Assembly (NCBI GenBank): GCA_013140455.1
Contig: JABFSU010000057.1
Span: 1 to 64,000, forward strand
Source: Nitrospira sp.
GTDB lineage: Bacteria; Nitrospirota; Nitrospiria; Nitrospirales; Nitrospiraceae
Length of the DNA: 64,000 bases
Reading direction: 5' to 3'
Shown here: positions 29,290 to 37,947 of the stretch, one piece after another
Layout: each line of letters begins with the position of its first letter
How positions within the stretch are numbered: the first letter of the stretch is position 1
The notes under the pieces: model-generated
What the model saw: the letters and a program-made list of their open reading frames with translations, nothing else
The model's database searches: none
Told to the model about the DNA's origin: nothing
Position numbers and translations under genes: made by a program

Positions 29290-29853
29290 TCAGTTATTAT
29301 GATAATCGTCGGTGTCGTCCAGCAAGTCTTCGGACTTCTCAAGGAAGTCAGCCGCTTCGTCATCATCGGTGAGCGCCAGATCGCCCTGCAGCTCCTCTTC
29401 GATGTCGCCTTCCGCTTCGGTCTCGACCTCTAATTCCTCTTCCGCCAACTCTTCATCCACATCAATCTCTTTCGGTATCGACACCGGAGCCGGCCTGACC
29501 GCCACTGGAGGCCTCGGGGCTTCCTCCACCGGAGCCACTGCAGCCTTCACCGGAGCAGCGGGCTTGGGGACTGACGGAGCCGCAGGCTTTTTCACGGCAG
29601 CGGCTTTCTTGGGCGCCAGCTTGGCAGGCGCCTTCTTCTTCGCTGCCGGCTTCGCGGCCTTCTTTGCAACAGCCTTTTTAGCAGGCTTCTTCGCAACCGC
29701 TTTCTTGGCCGATTTCTTCGCCGGCTTTCTCGCGACGGCTTTCTTCACCGGCTTCTTGGCAACCGCTTTCTTGGCTGGTTTGGCAGCCTTCTTCTTGCCT
29801 GCCGGCTTCTTGACGGCCTTCTTTGCCACGACCTTCTTCTTAGACTTCGCCAT
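29290..29853 (-). CDS. Histone H1-like Lys/Ala-rich DNA-binding protein with acidic tail
   Basis: 187-aa protein in two opposite halves. Residues 1-~110 consist of AKKAVKKP/AVAKKPAKK-type repeats, like histone H1 C-terminal domains and bacterial AlgP/HctB-like nucleoid proteins. Residues ~125-187 are strongly acidic (DVDEELAEEELEVETEAEGD and DDDEAADFLEKSEDLLDDTDDY). The first half should bind DNA or RNA without sequence specificity; the acidic tail may self-inhibit or recruit basic partners. There is no folded domain, and repeat length may vary between strains. Confidence 0.85.
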   Translation of the reverse strand: MAKSKKKVVAKKAVKKPAGKKKAAKPAKKAVAKKPVKKAVARKPAKKSAKKAVAKKPAKKAVAKKAAKPAAKKKAPAKLAPKKAAAVKKPAAPSVPKPAAPVKAAVAPVEEAPRPPVAVRPAPVSIPKEIDVDEELAEEELEVETEAEGDIEEELQGDLALTDDDEAADFLEKSEDLLDDTDDYHNN

Positions 29854-30173
29854 CAGATTTCCTCCTGATCAAGTGCACAACGCATGGCGGATCGCATTGC
29901 GGTCTCCATCTAGCATGAACCCATAGCCTCTTGCAACCGGCAGAATTGTCGACCGAAACCTGCGCAGTTTTGGCTAGGGAGCCGCCCAGCTCTTGAGCCG
30001 TCAGCAGAACAACACCTCCCCACCATCTGGCTGAATCCTGAGTCCCCAAGGACTAGCCCAGGAGAGACGACCCCATGGTAAACTGGATATGAGATCCGTT
30101 ACTGTTCGATGAATCGTTCGCCGCGATTCCCGCTCTAATCATGTACGGGAAACTAAAAAGGACCCCTCAGCCC
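29854..30173. other. Intergenic region between divergent histone-like and cupredoxin genes
   Basis: 320 nt with no supported gene. It should contain the two divergent promoters. An AAAGGA site lies 11 bases before the cupredoxin start, and AGGAGGAAAT (minus strand) precedes the histone-like start. No convincing -35/-10 pairs or long palindromes were seen. Confidence 0.4.
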
Positions 30174-30551
30174 ATGACACGCTCTCTGATCATCGCCGTC
30201 GTCAGCCTCTTCATGACCAGCCTGGCCTGGCCGATAACGGCTATGCCCATCGCCACGCAGATCATGATCGAAGACGGCTCTCCCTACTTTGCCCCGTCAA
30301 AAGCCATCGCCACCAGCGGGAGTCCTATAAGTTGGTACAATCCGACGCCTACGGATCATACGGTCACGCATAACGGCTGCGTCGAAGACGGCAGCCCCTG
30401 CCTCTTCGATTCAGGCGTCATACCCCCCGGAGAGCAATTCAGTGTTCCAGGCCTCCCCCCCGGCCGCTATCCCTATCACTGCCGCATCCATCCCATCATG
30501 CGTGGCGTGTTGACTGTGACGGATGCCGCCACTATGCCGTCCCAGCTCTAA
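30174..30551 (+). CDS. Exported cupredoxin (plastocyanin-like)
   Basis: 125-aa periplasmic type 1 copper protein. A signal peptide (SLIIAVVSLFMTSLAWPITA) is followed by a single cupredoxin domain. The predicted copper ligands are His in DHTVTH, Cys in YPYHC, His in RIHPIM and Met in the same segment, matching the Cys-x4-His-x2-Met pattern of small blue copper proteins. It probably shuttles electrons in the periplasm. An upstream in-frame ATG at 30141 would lengthen the N-region; 30174 gives the best signal peptide. Confidence 0.9.
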   Translation: MTRSLIIAVVSLFMTSLAWPITAMPIATQIMIEDGSPYFAPSKAIATSGSPISWYNPTPTDHTVTHNGCVEDGSPCLFDSGVIPPGEQFSVPGLPPGRYPYHCRIHPIMRGVLTVTDAATMPSQL

Positions 30552-30683
30552 ACACGCCACTCGTATCTCATCGCTCGTCTCTCGCAAACTGTGTTTCTAT
30601 CGAAATACGCTTCACGTGCGCTCTTGCGAGTTCACCATCCGCTCAGGTAGTCTGCGCCTTCCCACGGGGTAGGAACACAGGTC

Positions 30684-32174
30684 ATGAAGCCCGTTGCCGC
30701 AGTCCAAGAACCACTCCAACTCACCGGCGAGACGCTGAATCTCCTCGCCTGGCACATTCCCGACCTCGTCGCCTATCAACATCGCGAGGATGAATATTGG
30801 CTCGCGCCGCTCGACGATAATTTCCCCTTGATCCGACTGAACCTGACCGGCATCGAAATGTTGAAATCGATGAACGGTCACATCACCGTCGGAGCCCTGC
30901 TTGAAAAATACGGCAACAAAGTCTGCGGACCGGACGGCCAACCCGGCCAATGGCATCTGGAACGCTGGTCCACCCCGAACTACTCCCTCTGCTACTTCGG
31001 CACCGAACCGCCGGGCGGACACCGGCACCAGGCTAAGTGGGACATTCTGCTCCAACAGATCCGCGAAGGCTGGTCAGGGCAGGAAGGCTTCGAAGGCGAA
31101 GAACACCTGGAAGATTTTCACCATCATGAATTGACTGAGAGCGCCGAGGACGACGGCCACTTCGACCTGATCGAAACCACCGTCTCTCACCTCTTCCGTG
31201 AGCCGAACGAAGCGCTGAACGGCCTGACCTATGGTCGGCTCCTCATGCGGCAGCTCCGTCAGCTCGGCTGGTTTAATCCCAAACCTAAAGTCATTGTAGA
31301 AGTCGGCGGCGGACTCGGCTACGTGGCGCGCGAACTGGCTAAAGAACTGCTGCCGTTCGAGCGACAGAGTATCCGGTACATCTCCCTCGACATCACCAGT
31401 CCGTTCCTGAAGCTGCAAACCAAGCGCGCCAAAGAAGGTGGCTGGGGAGGCCTTGGAACCAGGGCCAATGCCGAAGCCCTCCCCTTCACAGACAACTCGG
31501 TTGACCTTGTGATCGACAACGAAAACATGGCCGACATGACGCCCGTCAAACTGACACGCAATGAACTACTCACCAACAAGGGTGAGACCGAGCAGCATCA
31601 AGAAGCGCTGGATTGGATCAGACGCATCCGCCTCCCGATCGAAGCGAATCCACCGGACGATGTCATCTTTAACCTGGGACCGATCCGATTTGTCGCCGAA
31701 TTGTGGCGGGTGCTGAAACCGGGCGGACATGCCTTCCTGACCGAATTTGGCGTGGAAGAAGGCTGGCCGGCCTCCGTGAAACTGCCGGGCCATACCGAAT
31801 ATGAAGTGCAATACAGCCACCTGCGCCAGGCCGTGCGCTGGCTAGGATTCCAAGAACGCTATCTCTCGCTTCCGCAGTTCCTCGCGATGAAGCCGGATAC
31901 GAAAGTTCTCTGCACCGGCGCGGCCTATACCATCCAGCGGTTCTGCCAGGCCATGAACAAACCCTTCACCGTCCGCGCCTACACCGAGAGCGAACTGAAG
32001 CAGACCCTCAACGATATGCTCCCCAAGATCCACGGCGCCCACTACCACGACGTAGTCGATCCCGCCTGGTTCGGCCTCATCGACTTCAAAGTGCTGTTAT
32101 TGGAAAAGCCCGGCGGCGCGCCGAAAGCCCAGTTCACTGAAACCAAGGGCTATCGGTGGTATTCGCAGAAATAG
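30684..32174 (+). CDS. PqqD-like domain fused to SAM-dependent methyltransferase
   Basis: 496-aa protein. Residues ~25-75 (FPLIRLNLTGIEMLKSMNGH, TVGALLEKYG) read like a PqqD/RRE winged helix. Residues ~205-400 are a class I SAM methyltransferase: motif I VIVEVGGGLGYVA, acidic loop ISLDITSPF, and ELWRVLKPGGHAFLTEFGV. The substrate is unknown; the PqqD-like part suggests a peptide or protein, which is inference. Its last 69 nt are duplicated with five changes at 33107-33175, just beyond the HEPN-MNT genes. Confidence 0.82.
   Translation: MKPVAAVQEPLQLTGETLNLLAWHIPDLVAYQHREDEYWLAPLDDNFPLIRLNLTGIEMLKSMNGHITVGALLEKYGNKVCGPDGQPGQWHLERWSTPNYSLCYFGTEPPGGHRHQAKWDILLQQIREGWSGQEGFEGEEHLEDFHHHELTESAEDDGHFDLIETTVSHLFREPNEALNGLTYGRLLMRQLRQLGWFNPKPKVIVEVGGGLGYVARELAKELLPFERQSIRYISLDITSPFLKLQTKRAKEGGWGGLGTRANAEALPFTDNSVDLVIDNENMADMTPVKLTRNELLTNKGETEQHQEALDWIRRIRLPIEANPPDDVIFNLGPIRFVAELWRVLKPGGHAFLTEFGVEEGWPASVKLPGHTEYEVQYSHLRQAVRWLGFQERYLSLPQFLAMKPDTKVLCTGAAYTIQRFCQAMNKPFTVRAYTESELKQTLNDMLPKIHGAHYHDVVDPAWFGLIDFKVLLLEKPGGAPKAQFTETKGYRWYSQK
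32106..32174 (+). repeat. Direct repeat, left copy (3' end of methyltransferase gene)
   Basis: 69-nt sequence ending at the methyltransferase stop codon, repeated exactly 1001 bp downstream at 33107-33175 with five mismatches. Four of the five are synonymous third-position changes (Ala, Glu, Lys and Lys codons) and one changes Ser to Leu. Confidence 0.9.
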
Positions 32175-32185
32175 GAAGTCCTTCG

Positions 32186-32602
32186 TTAGATCAGTCCGGC
32201 GACAGCGGCACGGAATGCACGTAGGTCATCAAGCTTCGTGGTGATAACCTCGTATACCTGGCCGTAGTCAATCTTCCAATACACGTGCACCAGCAGATTT
32301 CTGAAACGCGCCATCTGTTGCAAACGGCTCGAAAGATCCGCCGGAATCAGCCCGGCCCGTTCAAGCGTACTGAAGCACCCGGCATACTCCTCGGGAACCT
32401 GATGCAACTGTTTTGCCGACACGTGAAAGCAGAGTGCCAATGCCGCTTCAATGGCAATCAGCAATCGATAGCAGGCCACATCGAGACCATCTTGATTCAC
32501 AAGGAATTGATCGCGTGACAGCCTGCGAAATTCTTCGAGGCGGCTCAAGGACGAATCAATTTCCCCACAGCGCGCCCGGATGAGATCCGGATTGAGGCTC
32601 AT
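32186..32602 (-). CDS. hepT: HEPN domain toxin (HepT/DUF86 type)
   Basis: 138-aa all-helical protein of the HepT-like family. The RNase/AMPylation-target motif R-x4-H appears as FRNLLVHVYWKIDY near residue 105, as expected. HepT is the toxin of HEPN-MNT modules and is inactivated when the MNT partner AMPylates it (known for the family). It overlaps the mntA stop by 4 nt and lies convergent to the methyltransferase gene, 11 nt after its stop. Confidence 0.92.
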   Translation of the reverse strand: MSLNPDLIRARCGEIDSSLSRLEEFRRLSRDQFLVNQDGLDVACYRLLIAIEAALALCFHVSAKQLHQVPEEYAGCFSTLERAGLIPADLSSRLQQMARFRNLLVHVYWKIDYGQVYEVITTKLDDLRAFRAAVAGLI

Positions 32603-33018
32603 GCTGCGAAGGCGTCCTTCGTGCCTTGATAAAGCAACGGAGCGAGATCGAGATAGCGTCGGGCGACATCTTCCAGCATCGTGGTCAGGAGATCTTCATC
32701 TCGACAGAGAAGCAACCGCCCGCGGAGAACGTGATAGACAAAGGATAGCGGCGCCTCATTCAACACACGAACATCCACCGGCAACCCGGCAATGATTGAG
32801 AGCCGGGCAGATAGCGCTGAAGCAACCGCCGAGCCTCTTTCGGCATCGGATTCACGAAGATACAGACCGACATCGACATCGTGTACGGCTTCAGAATCGA
32901 GCAGCGATCCATGGAGATACGCGAACACAACCGCAGGGTCTTTCTCCAGTTCAGCCGCGAGACGGCAGACCAACGCTTCGCGGGCTTCCGGGTGAACTGT
33001 GTAGCGTGTGTGCTTCAT
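32599..33018 (-). CDS. mntA: MNT-type nucleotidyltransferase antitoxin
   Basis: 139-aa minimal nucleotidyltransferase, the antitoxin of the preceding HEPN toxin. The active-site signature is HGSLLDSEAVHDVDVGLYL (GS...DxD), with later acidic residues that could complete the site. MntA-type enzymes add AMP to the HepT toxin near its R-x4-H motif. Order is antitoxin first, toxin second, with an ATGA overlap. Confidence 0.92.
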   Translation of the reverse strand: MKHTRYTVHPEAREALVCRLAAELEKDPAVVFAYLHGSLLDSEAVHDVDVGLYLRESDAERGSAVASALSARLSIIAGLPVDVRVLNEAPLSFVYHVLRGRLLLCRDEDLLTTMLEDVARRYLDLAPLLYQGTKDAFAA

Positions 33019-33106
33019 TCAAGAAACCGTAATGAGGTGTACTGACCAGACGTGAGGGGCATTTTACACTGCTACCAAGGGGAGAACAAGAAACCCGCCT
33101 CCCCTT

Positions 33107-33175
33107 AAGCCCGGCGGCGCACCGAAAGCCCAGTTCACTGAGACCAAAGGCTATCGGTGGTATTTGCAGAAGTAG
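33107..33175 (+). pseudogene. Orphan 3' end of the methyltransferase gene (right direct repeat)
   Basis: 69 nt coding KPGGAPKAQFTETKGYRWY followed by LQK and a stop, with no upstream gene body in frame. It is the second copy of the end of the methyltransferase gene and bounds the HEPN-MNT module on the far side. The mostly synonymous differences mean it was once part of a functional, diverged allele. The rest of 33019-33310 holds nothing recognisable. Confidence 0.88.
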
Positions 33176-33310
33176 CGGGATTGAGGGTTGCCTGAGTGGT
33201 TCCCTGCGCTCATCAACCGCGCACGGGAAGAATCGTCCAGCTCTGGAATTGCTCAACTCAAAAAGCAGAATGTCCCTATTTTTCAGGCCCGTGAACGCTT
33301 CTAGGAAGCA

Positions 33311-34189
33311 TTATCTTTCACACCCTAAAGTGGATGAGACCACGCCCTGGCCGTTAAAGTGCACGCTGGTATTTCCGTATGACCAAACGTCATTAGCAAC
33401 ATAATGATCCCCAAAGCGCTCGGGTGGGTATTTTCGACCGTCCGGGTTACCCAGAAGCCTTGTCATCTCCGCCGGGGTCATTCCAGACGCGACATGCCGA
33501 CAGGCGTTTTGAGAACTCGACCTTACTCGCTCTTGGATTTGACGGGAGAGGCGACTCAGTTCCTGTTCGCTCGCGTCGAGCTTGGCGTCTGTCTCTTTGA
33601 GGCGGTCTACCAAAGATGCGCTTCGCTCTGACCGATTGATCGGCATACTGATCGACTGAATTTTCGTATTGATCTGCTGCAACATTTGCTCGACTTGCCG
33701 CTGCTGTTGATCTAATTTCGTCACCTTCTCACCAAGTGCTTGCTGGGTCATTGCCAGTTCCTTGCGTGACTGCTCTATGGTCTGCTCCTGGGCTTGACTC
33801 TGTGCTTTAAGACGGCCTTGAATGCCCACAAGCTTGGATGCGGGAACCCGCAACAGGCGATACACCGTCACGGTGCCATCCGCGTTCGGCTCCTCAAAGG
33901 TCATTTGCGTCTCAATCACGAGTCCTTGAGCTTCGAGGCTGGTTATCTGTGCGAAGTTCATCAGCTCAACCTTGCCCTGCTCAAACGCCTGCCGTCGCCC
34001 TTCTTCAACCGTCCGCGCCTTTGACGCCACCCCAACCACAAACAGCTCTTCTCCTTCGATAAAGGATGATTTCTCAGTCCAAAATGGACGTGCATCCTTG
34101 GCGGCCCATGCAAGAGAAGTGGACAGGAGAATCCCTGTTAGTACGAGCCCTACAACGGAAATGGCTTGCTGCATCTTGTGCTGACTCAT
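33311..34189 (-). CDS. Exported protein: LPP20-like domain, coiled coil and BamE-like C-terminus
   Basis: 292-aa secreted protein. The signal peptide ends near LAWAA. Residues ~30-110 (PFWTEKSSFIEGEELFVVGV, EEGRRQAFEQGKVEL) resemble LPP20-type lipoprotein domains; ~120-220 is a Gln/Glu-rich coiled coil; the last ~60 residues (GMTPAEMTRLLGNPDGRKYP, DVWSYGNTSVHFNGQGVV) resemble BamE/SmpA. ATG 34189 opens the signal peptide; longer starts upstream only add a charged, unlikely extension. It probably belongs with the ankyrin protein gene just upstream. Function unknown. Confidence 0.75.
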   Translation of the reverse strand: MSQHKMQQAISVVGLVLTGILLSTSLAWAAKDARPFWTEKSSFIEGEELFVVGVASKARTVEEGRRQAFEQGKVELMNFAQITSLEAQGLVIETQMTFEEPNADGTVTVYRLLRVPASKLVGIQGRLKAQSQAQEQTIEQSRKELAMTQQALGEKVTKLDQQQRQVEQMLQQINTKIQSISMPINRSERSASLVDRLKETDAKLDASEQELSRLSRQIQERVRSSSQNACRHVASGMTPAEMTRLLGNPDGRKYPPERFGDHYVANDVWSYGNTSVHFNGQGVVSSTLGCER

Positions 34190-34271
34190 AGAGTGGATTC
34201 TCCGAATTGTTGAGAGGCCAGTCCACTTCTTCAATTCTGCACCTTCAAAACACCATTGAGTTGCTGCTTTT

Positions 34272-35864
34272 CTATCCCTCAATCGTATACCATTCCAACA
34301 GCTCCACGATTTCTGGCTGATTAGTTTCTCTTGCAATATCAAGGGGTGTCTTGCCTTGAGAATCTAACGCTTGAATATTTGCACCTTGCTCAACAAGATA
34401 TTCGATCATCTCCTTGTCCGTTGAGCGAACGGCTAAGTGCAAGCCCGTATATCCCGCATCCACTGTCGTGCGTTCTAAGACAAATGGGTTCTCTTCGAGA
34501 ATCCGTTTAACATCGCCCAAAAACAATTTCCCTAGCCCGCAGTGATAAAGAAAATTACTCCCAGCGTGACCGGCTGCTAAGTTTTTCAATTCAATAGAGT
34601 TCCCTGCCGCTTCTGTCTTTTCTATCCTACTTTGCAGATTCGATCGTACCGAATGCACGTGTGCAAGACGTGCAGCCTCTTCCTGCTCTCGCCTGATTGC
34701 GCCACGCCGAGCATCCTCCATCGCAAGCAGACGAGCAAATCGCGCCTTGATGTAGAGAACGCGGGTTTGCTGATCATCACCTCCGGCTTGGGCATAGGCC
34801 TTCGTCCAAAGTCCTTTATCAACCGTATTGGTTTCCATCTCCTGTGCGATCTGCTCATAAAGGCGATCTTCGTACGCTTCGGTAGTATTTTGGCTTGGTT
34901 CAACAGGAATGGAAATAGGGGCAATTGGATTTGCGGTTGGTTGAGGGGAAGACATTGCTTTCGATGCTCCTGATGGAGTTGCCTGCACACTTGTTTCCGT
35001 CGAGGCGGCACTGAATTGCCGATCCCAGGCCGACTCCATAGACACAGCAGGCTTAGGCTCATCTGCTCGTTGGCCAGTTTTCTTAGGCGTTGTATCAATG
35101 CTCGACACTGTAGTAGCGTGAAACGTATTCCCTACATTAAGAATATCCCGTCGTGATTCTCTTTGGTGCGCTAAGATCGACCCGCACACAGCAAAAAAGA
35201 AGAATGGCCAAATCGCGCCCGCTCCACCAGGTGAATCTTTTAGGAAAATGACGAGAATAGGACTTATGAATGCGTAAACTGCCAAGAGCCAACGTGATGG
35301 CGCAGACCCTTGCTTTACTCCTGCCCCCAATAAGCCGCAAACACCCGCGTCTACCAACAGTCCATAGCGTTGAAAGAAAAGTGCCATGGCCGCGAACAAT
35401 ATGGCCAGCACGATAGCGAACGAGAAAATGGTCTTATCGGCAGATTGAGCGTCGCCTGATAGGCCAAAGGCACCAAAGAAAAGGCGACCAGGCGTTCTTT
35501 TGAAAAACTTCAAAACCCCAACAATTAATGCAGTGAACACTGCGTAACCGATCCCTACCACCACGCCCAATGCGGCCCGATCAATCGAGGTGGCCGATTC
35601 CCACGTCGGACGCGCCGTCGTAAGTCCTAGCAGGAAGGCAAATAACACCCACGTAAGAACAGAGCCCCATGGGTATGGTTGTTGTATGGCAGCTCGCGGT
35701 GGCTGTTGTGCGAGAGGCAGCTTCTCCTGCTGCTTCGAACGGACTGGGAAGTTACGGAGTGGCTCTAGGCATTCCGGGCATTGGACAGATTCAGTCGCAA
35801 TGTCCCACGACTTATCAGCTTCTGAGAAGCTACATCTACAGTGAGGACAATTATACGTCCGCAT
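34272..35864 (-). CDS. Zinc-ribbon membrane protein with C-terminal ankyrin repeats
   Basis: 530-aa multi-part protein. Residues 1-40 form a zinc ribbon (CPHC ... CPEC). Residues ~65-235 contain about five transmembrane segments (VLTWVLFAFLLGLTTA, LGVVVGIGYAVFTALIVGVL, FSFAIVLAILFAAMALFF and others). A long Ala/Ser/Pro and charged region follows. The C-terminus (~435-525) has two ankyrin repeats (TGLHLAVRSTDKEMIEYLVEQ, GKTPLDIARETNQPEIVELL). Codon use is AT-richer than the flanking housekeeping genes, consistent with acquisition. Confidence 0.78.
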   Translation of the reverse strand: MRTYNCPHCRCSFSEADKSWDIATESVQCPECLEPLRNFPVRSKQQEKLPLAQQPPRAAIQQPYPWGSVLTWVLFAFLLGLTTARPTWESATSIDRAALGVVVGIGYAVFTALIVGVLKFFKRTPGRLFFGAFGLSGDAQSADKTIFSFAIVLAILFAAMALFFQRYGLLVDAGVCGLLGAGVKQGSAPSRWLLAVYAFISPILVIFLKDSPGGAGAIWPFFFFAVCGSILAHQRESRRDILNVGNTFHATTVSSIDTTPKKTGQRADEPKPAVSMESAWDRQFSAASTETSVQATPSGASKAMSSPQPTANPIAPISIPVEPSQNTTEAYEDRLYEQIAQEMETNTVDKGLWTKAYAQAGGDDQQTRVLYIKARFARLLAMEDARRGAIRREQEEAARLAHVHSVRSNLQSRIEKTEAAGNSIELKNLAAGHAGSNFLYHCGLGKLFLGDVKRILEENPFVLERTTVDAGYTGLHLAVRSTDKEMIEYLVEQGANIQALDSQGKTPLDIARETNQPEIVELLEWYTIEG

Positions 35865-35981
35865 CTGGCCTCAACTTATTCTATCAACCTTCCAGTTGAC
35901 CGATGAGCAGCAAATTCTCTTGTATCGGCGAATTTAGTGGCAGGTTTCTTAATTCTCACAAGAAATGCCCCCACCAAAAGT

Positions 35982-36983
35982 CTACTTACCACGAAATGGC
36001 GTGTCCGATACTAGCACTGCTGCGTTGATACCATGGCTCCGCAGGAGAATTTCAACTGCTCTTTTCCGCAGCAACTTCTCAGGATGAGGCCCCACAATGA
36101 CACGTTGGATTGGCAAAGCATTTAATTTCTGATCCTCAAAGAGATGGATGCAGGGCACAGAAACACCATTGCGAAGGTAGGCATGCGTCTTTCGATATGG
36201 CTTCCCTGTGGCTTTTCTGGGATCTGCTCCTATTTCGACTGAAGGCTCGCTGATTACCATTCGAACCTCTTTCTCTTCTTCAAAACCTTTGTGCTTCGTC
36301 ATCGTGGAAAGCACGGTGATGCTTTCAAACGCGGGGTAGACATCCTTAATGCTGGAAGTTGACCAGTACTTATACACCGCCCGCTTTATTTCCCTAATAT
36401 GGTCTCGCATTACCACATCCTTAGTTCTTGATAAGTCTGTTAGCGTATACTGAACATCACCCCAGGCCCATCCCTCTTCGTGGTACATTTTACGTTCCAC
36501 GCTGAGTAATGATTTCAATCTTTTGTAGTCAAAAACGACTGCATAGCCTCCACCCGCTCCATATCCACGCCACTGACTCAATAAGCCATTTTGGGATATC
36601 CACGGATCTTCAGTGGTACAAGTAGAAAATACATAGAAATCTTGTGCTCTCCGCTGCGCCTCCTCAAATTTGTTGACGATTTTGGCAAGCAGATCTTCAA
36701 ACAGATCTATACCTAAATGATCGGCTGCTTTGACACGCGCAGCAAATGCCTTGGAAGCCTTGATATACTTTTTGAATTCCGGCCTTAAGATTACCGGAAG
36801 GACGCGGTGAAAAAACCCCACAACCTCCTCGGCGTCATTGGCGAAAGCGGTGTGACTGGCCCAAAGAGTCTTACTCGCAACTATCCCATGTAGCCCGCAC
36901 TCGTTTGTGTAGTGCATCAACTCTTCGTGTTCTTTTTGCGATTTCTTGGTCATCCAGCCATGCACCAACAGAATGATTGCCAA
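35982..36983 (-). CDS. DUF2971 domain protein
   Basis: 333-aa protein with the DUF2971 opening pattern (LMHYTNECGLHGIVASKTLWASH, then NDAEEVVGFFHRVL) and the later block GLLSQWRGYGAGGGYAVVFDY. DUF2971 is common in accessory and defence-linked regions, with no assigned biochemical role. ATG 36953 (MTKKSQ) is an alternative start. It sits in an AT-rich segment between the ankyrin protein and ppx. Confidence 0.82.
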   Translation of the reverse strand: MAIILLVHGWMTKKSQKEHEELMHYTNECGLHGIVASKTLWASHTAFANDAEEVVGFFHRVLPVILRPEFKKYIKASKAFAARVKAADHLGIDLFEDLLAKIVNKFEEAQRRAQDFYVFSTCTTEDPWISQNGLLSQWRGYGAGGGYAVVFDYKRLKSLLSVERKMYHEEGWAWGDVQYTLTDLSRTKDVVMRDHIREIKRAVYKYWSTSSIKDVYPAFESITVLSTMTKHKGFEEEKEVRMVISEPSVEIGADPRKATGKPYRKTHAYLRNGVSVPCIHLFEDQKLNALPIQRVIVGPHPEKLLRKRAVEILLRSHGINAAVLVSDTPFRGK

Positions 36984-37005
36984 CTGAATCTAATAGCCAT
37001 CATAC

Positions 37006-37947
37006 TCATGATGCCAGATCAATCAGCACTCCCTCCCTCAACCCCAAGTCACTCACCAACACCGCTGACATCCCCAGCGTCTCCATCACCGTCCTGATGA
37101 TGATCGCGCCGGCGGCGATGACTTCTTCGCGGTTCTTTTCCAGGCCTGGTAATCCGATGCGGTCGGCTTTCTTGCGAGTGAGTAGCGTCTGTTCTAGTTC
37201 CTGCACCATAGCGAGGGTCAGGCGATAGTTATGGATGCGGGCCGGGTCGTATGCGGCCAGTTTCTGCGCCATGGCGGCGAGAGCGGTGATGGTTCCGGCG
37301 GTCCCAACGAAGGTTGCCGCTTCATAGCCTGTCATCTCCGTGACAGCCGCTTTTGTTTCCCGCGCAATCCATTTCCGCGACTGCTGAATCTCCTCACTCG
37401 TCGGAGGATCGTGATGGAGCAATCGTTCACACAAACGCACGACTCCGATATCGATGGAGCGGACAATCGGCTGCTGGCCCGTCCGATCCAGAATAAATTC
37501 CGTGCTGCCGCCGCCGATATCCAACGCCAGCATATCGGTTACGCCAGAAGGCAGGCCGGAACGAATACCGAGCAACGTGCGCCGCGCTTCTTCGTCACCG
37601 GAGATGACTTCGACATCGAATCCGGCTTCGCCCTTCACCTTCTCCAGAAACTCGGCGCGATTGGCTGCATCGCGGACGGCGCTCGTCGCAACGGCCGTAT
37701 AGCCATCGACTCGATAGGTGTCAATGACGGCCCTCCACTCACGCAAGCACTGGATCACCCGATCCATCGCCGCCTGGCTCAAGCGCTTATGCTGATCGAC
37801 GCCTTCGCCCAGGCGAAGAATGCGCCGCTCGGATCGCAGCTCTTTGAGAGGCATATTCGGTGAGAGATCGGCGATGAGGAGCCGACAGGTAAGGGTGCCG
37901 ATATCGATACCGGCGAGCCGGCGCGGGCGAACGGAGGGGGCTGTCAT
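37006..37947 (-). CDS. ppx: Exopolyphosphatase/guanosine pentaphosphate phosphohydrolase family
   Basis: 313-aa Ppx/GppA protein of the ASKHA fold, shorter than E. coli Ppx (no C-terminal HD-like half). It has phosphate-1 loop GIDIGTLTCRLLIAD, phosphate-2 loop LALDIGGGSTEFIL, and the GTAGTITALAAMAQ adenosine-site motif. Short forms hydrolyse polyphosphate and/or pppGpp; which cannot be told. Its start overlaps the stop of the preceding small gene by 4 nt (ATGA). Confidence 0.93.
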   Translation of the reverse strand: MTAPSVRPRRLAGIDIGTLTCRLLIADLSPNMPLKELRSERRILRLGEGVDQHKRLSQAAMDRVIQCLREWRAVIDTYRVDGYTAVATSAVRDAANRAEFLEKVKGEAGFDVEVISGDEEARRTLLGIRSGLPSGVTDMLALDIGGGSTEFILDRTGQQPIVRSIDIGVVRLCERLLHHDPPTSEEIQQSRKWIARETKAAVTEMTGYEAATFVGTAGTITALAAMAQKLAAYDPARIHNYRLTLAMVQELEQTLLTRKKADRIGLPGLEKNREEVIAAGAIIIRTVMETLGMSAVLVSDLGLREGVLIDLAS

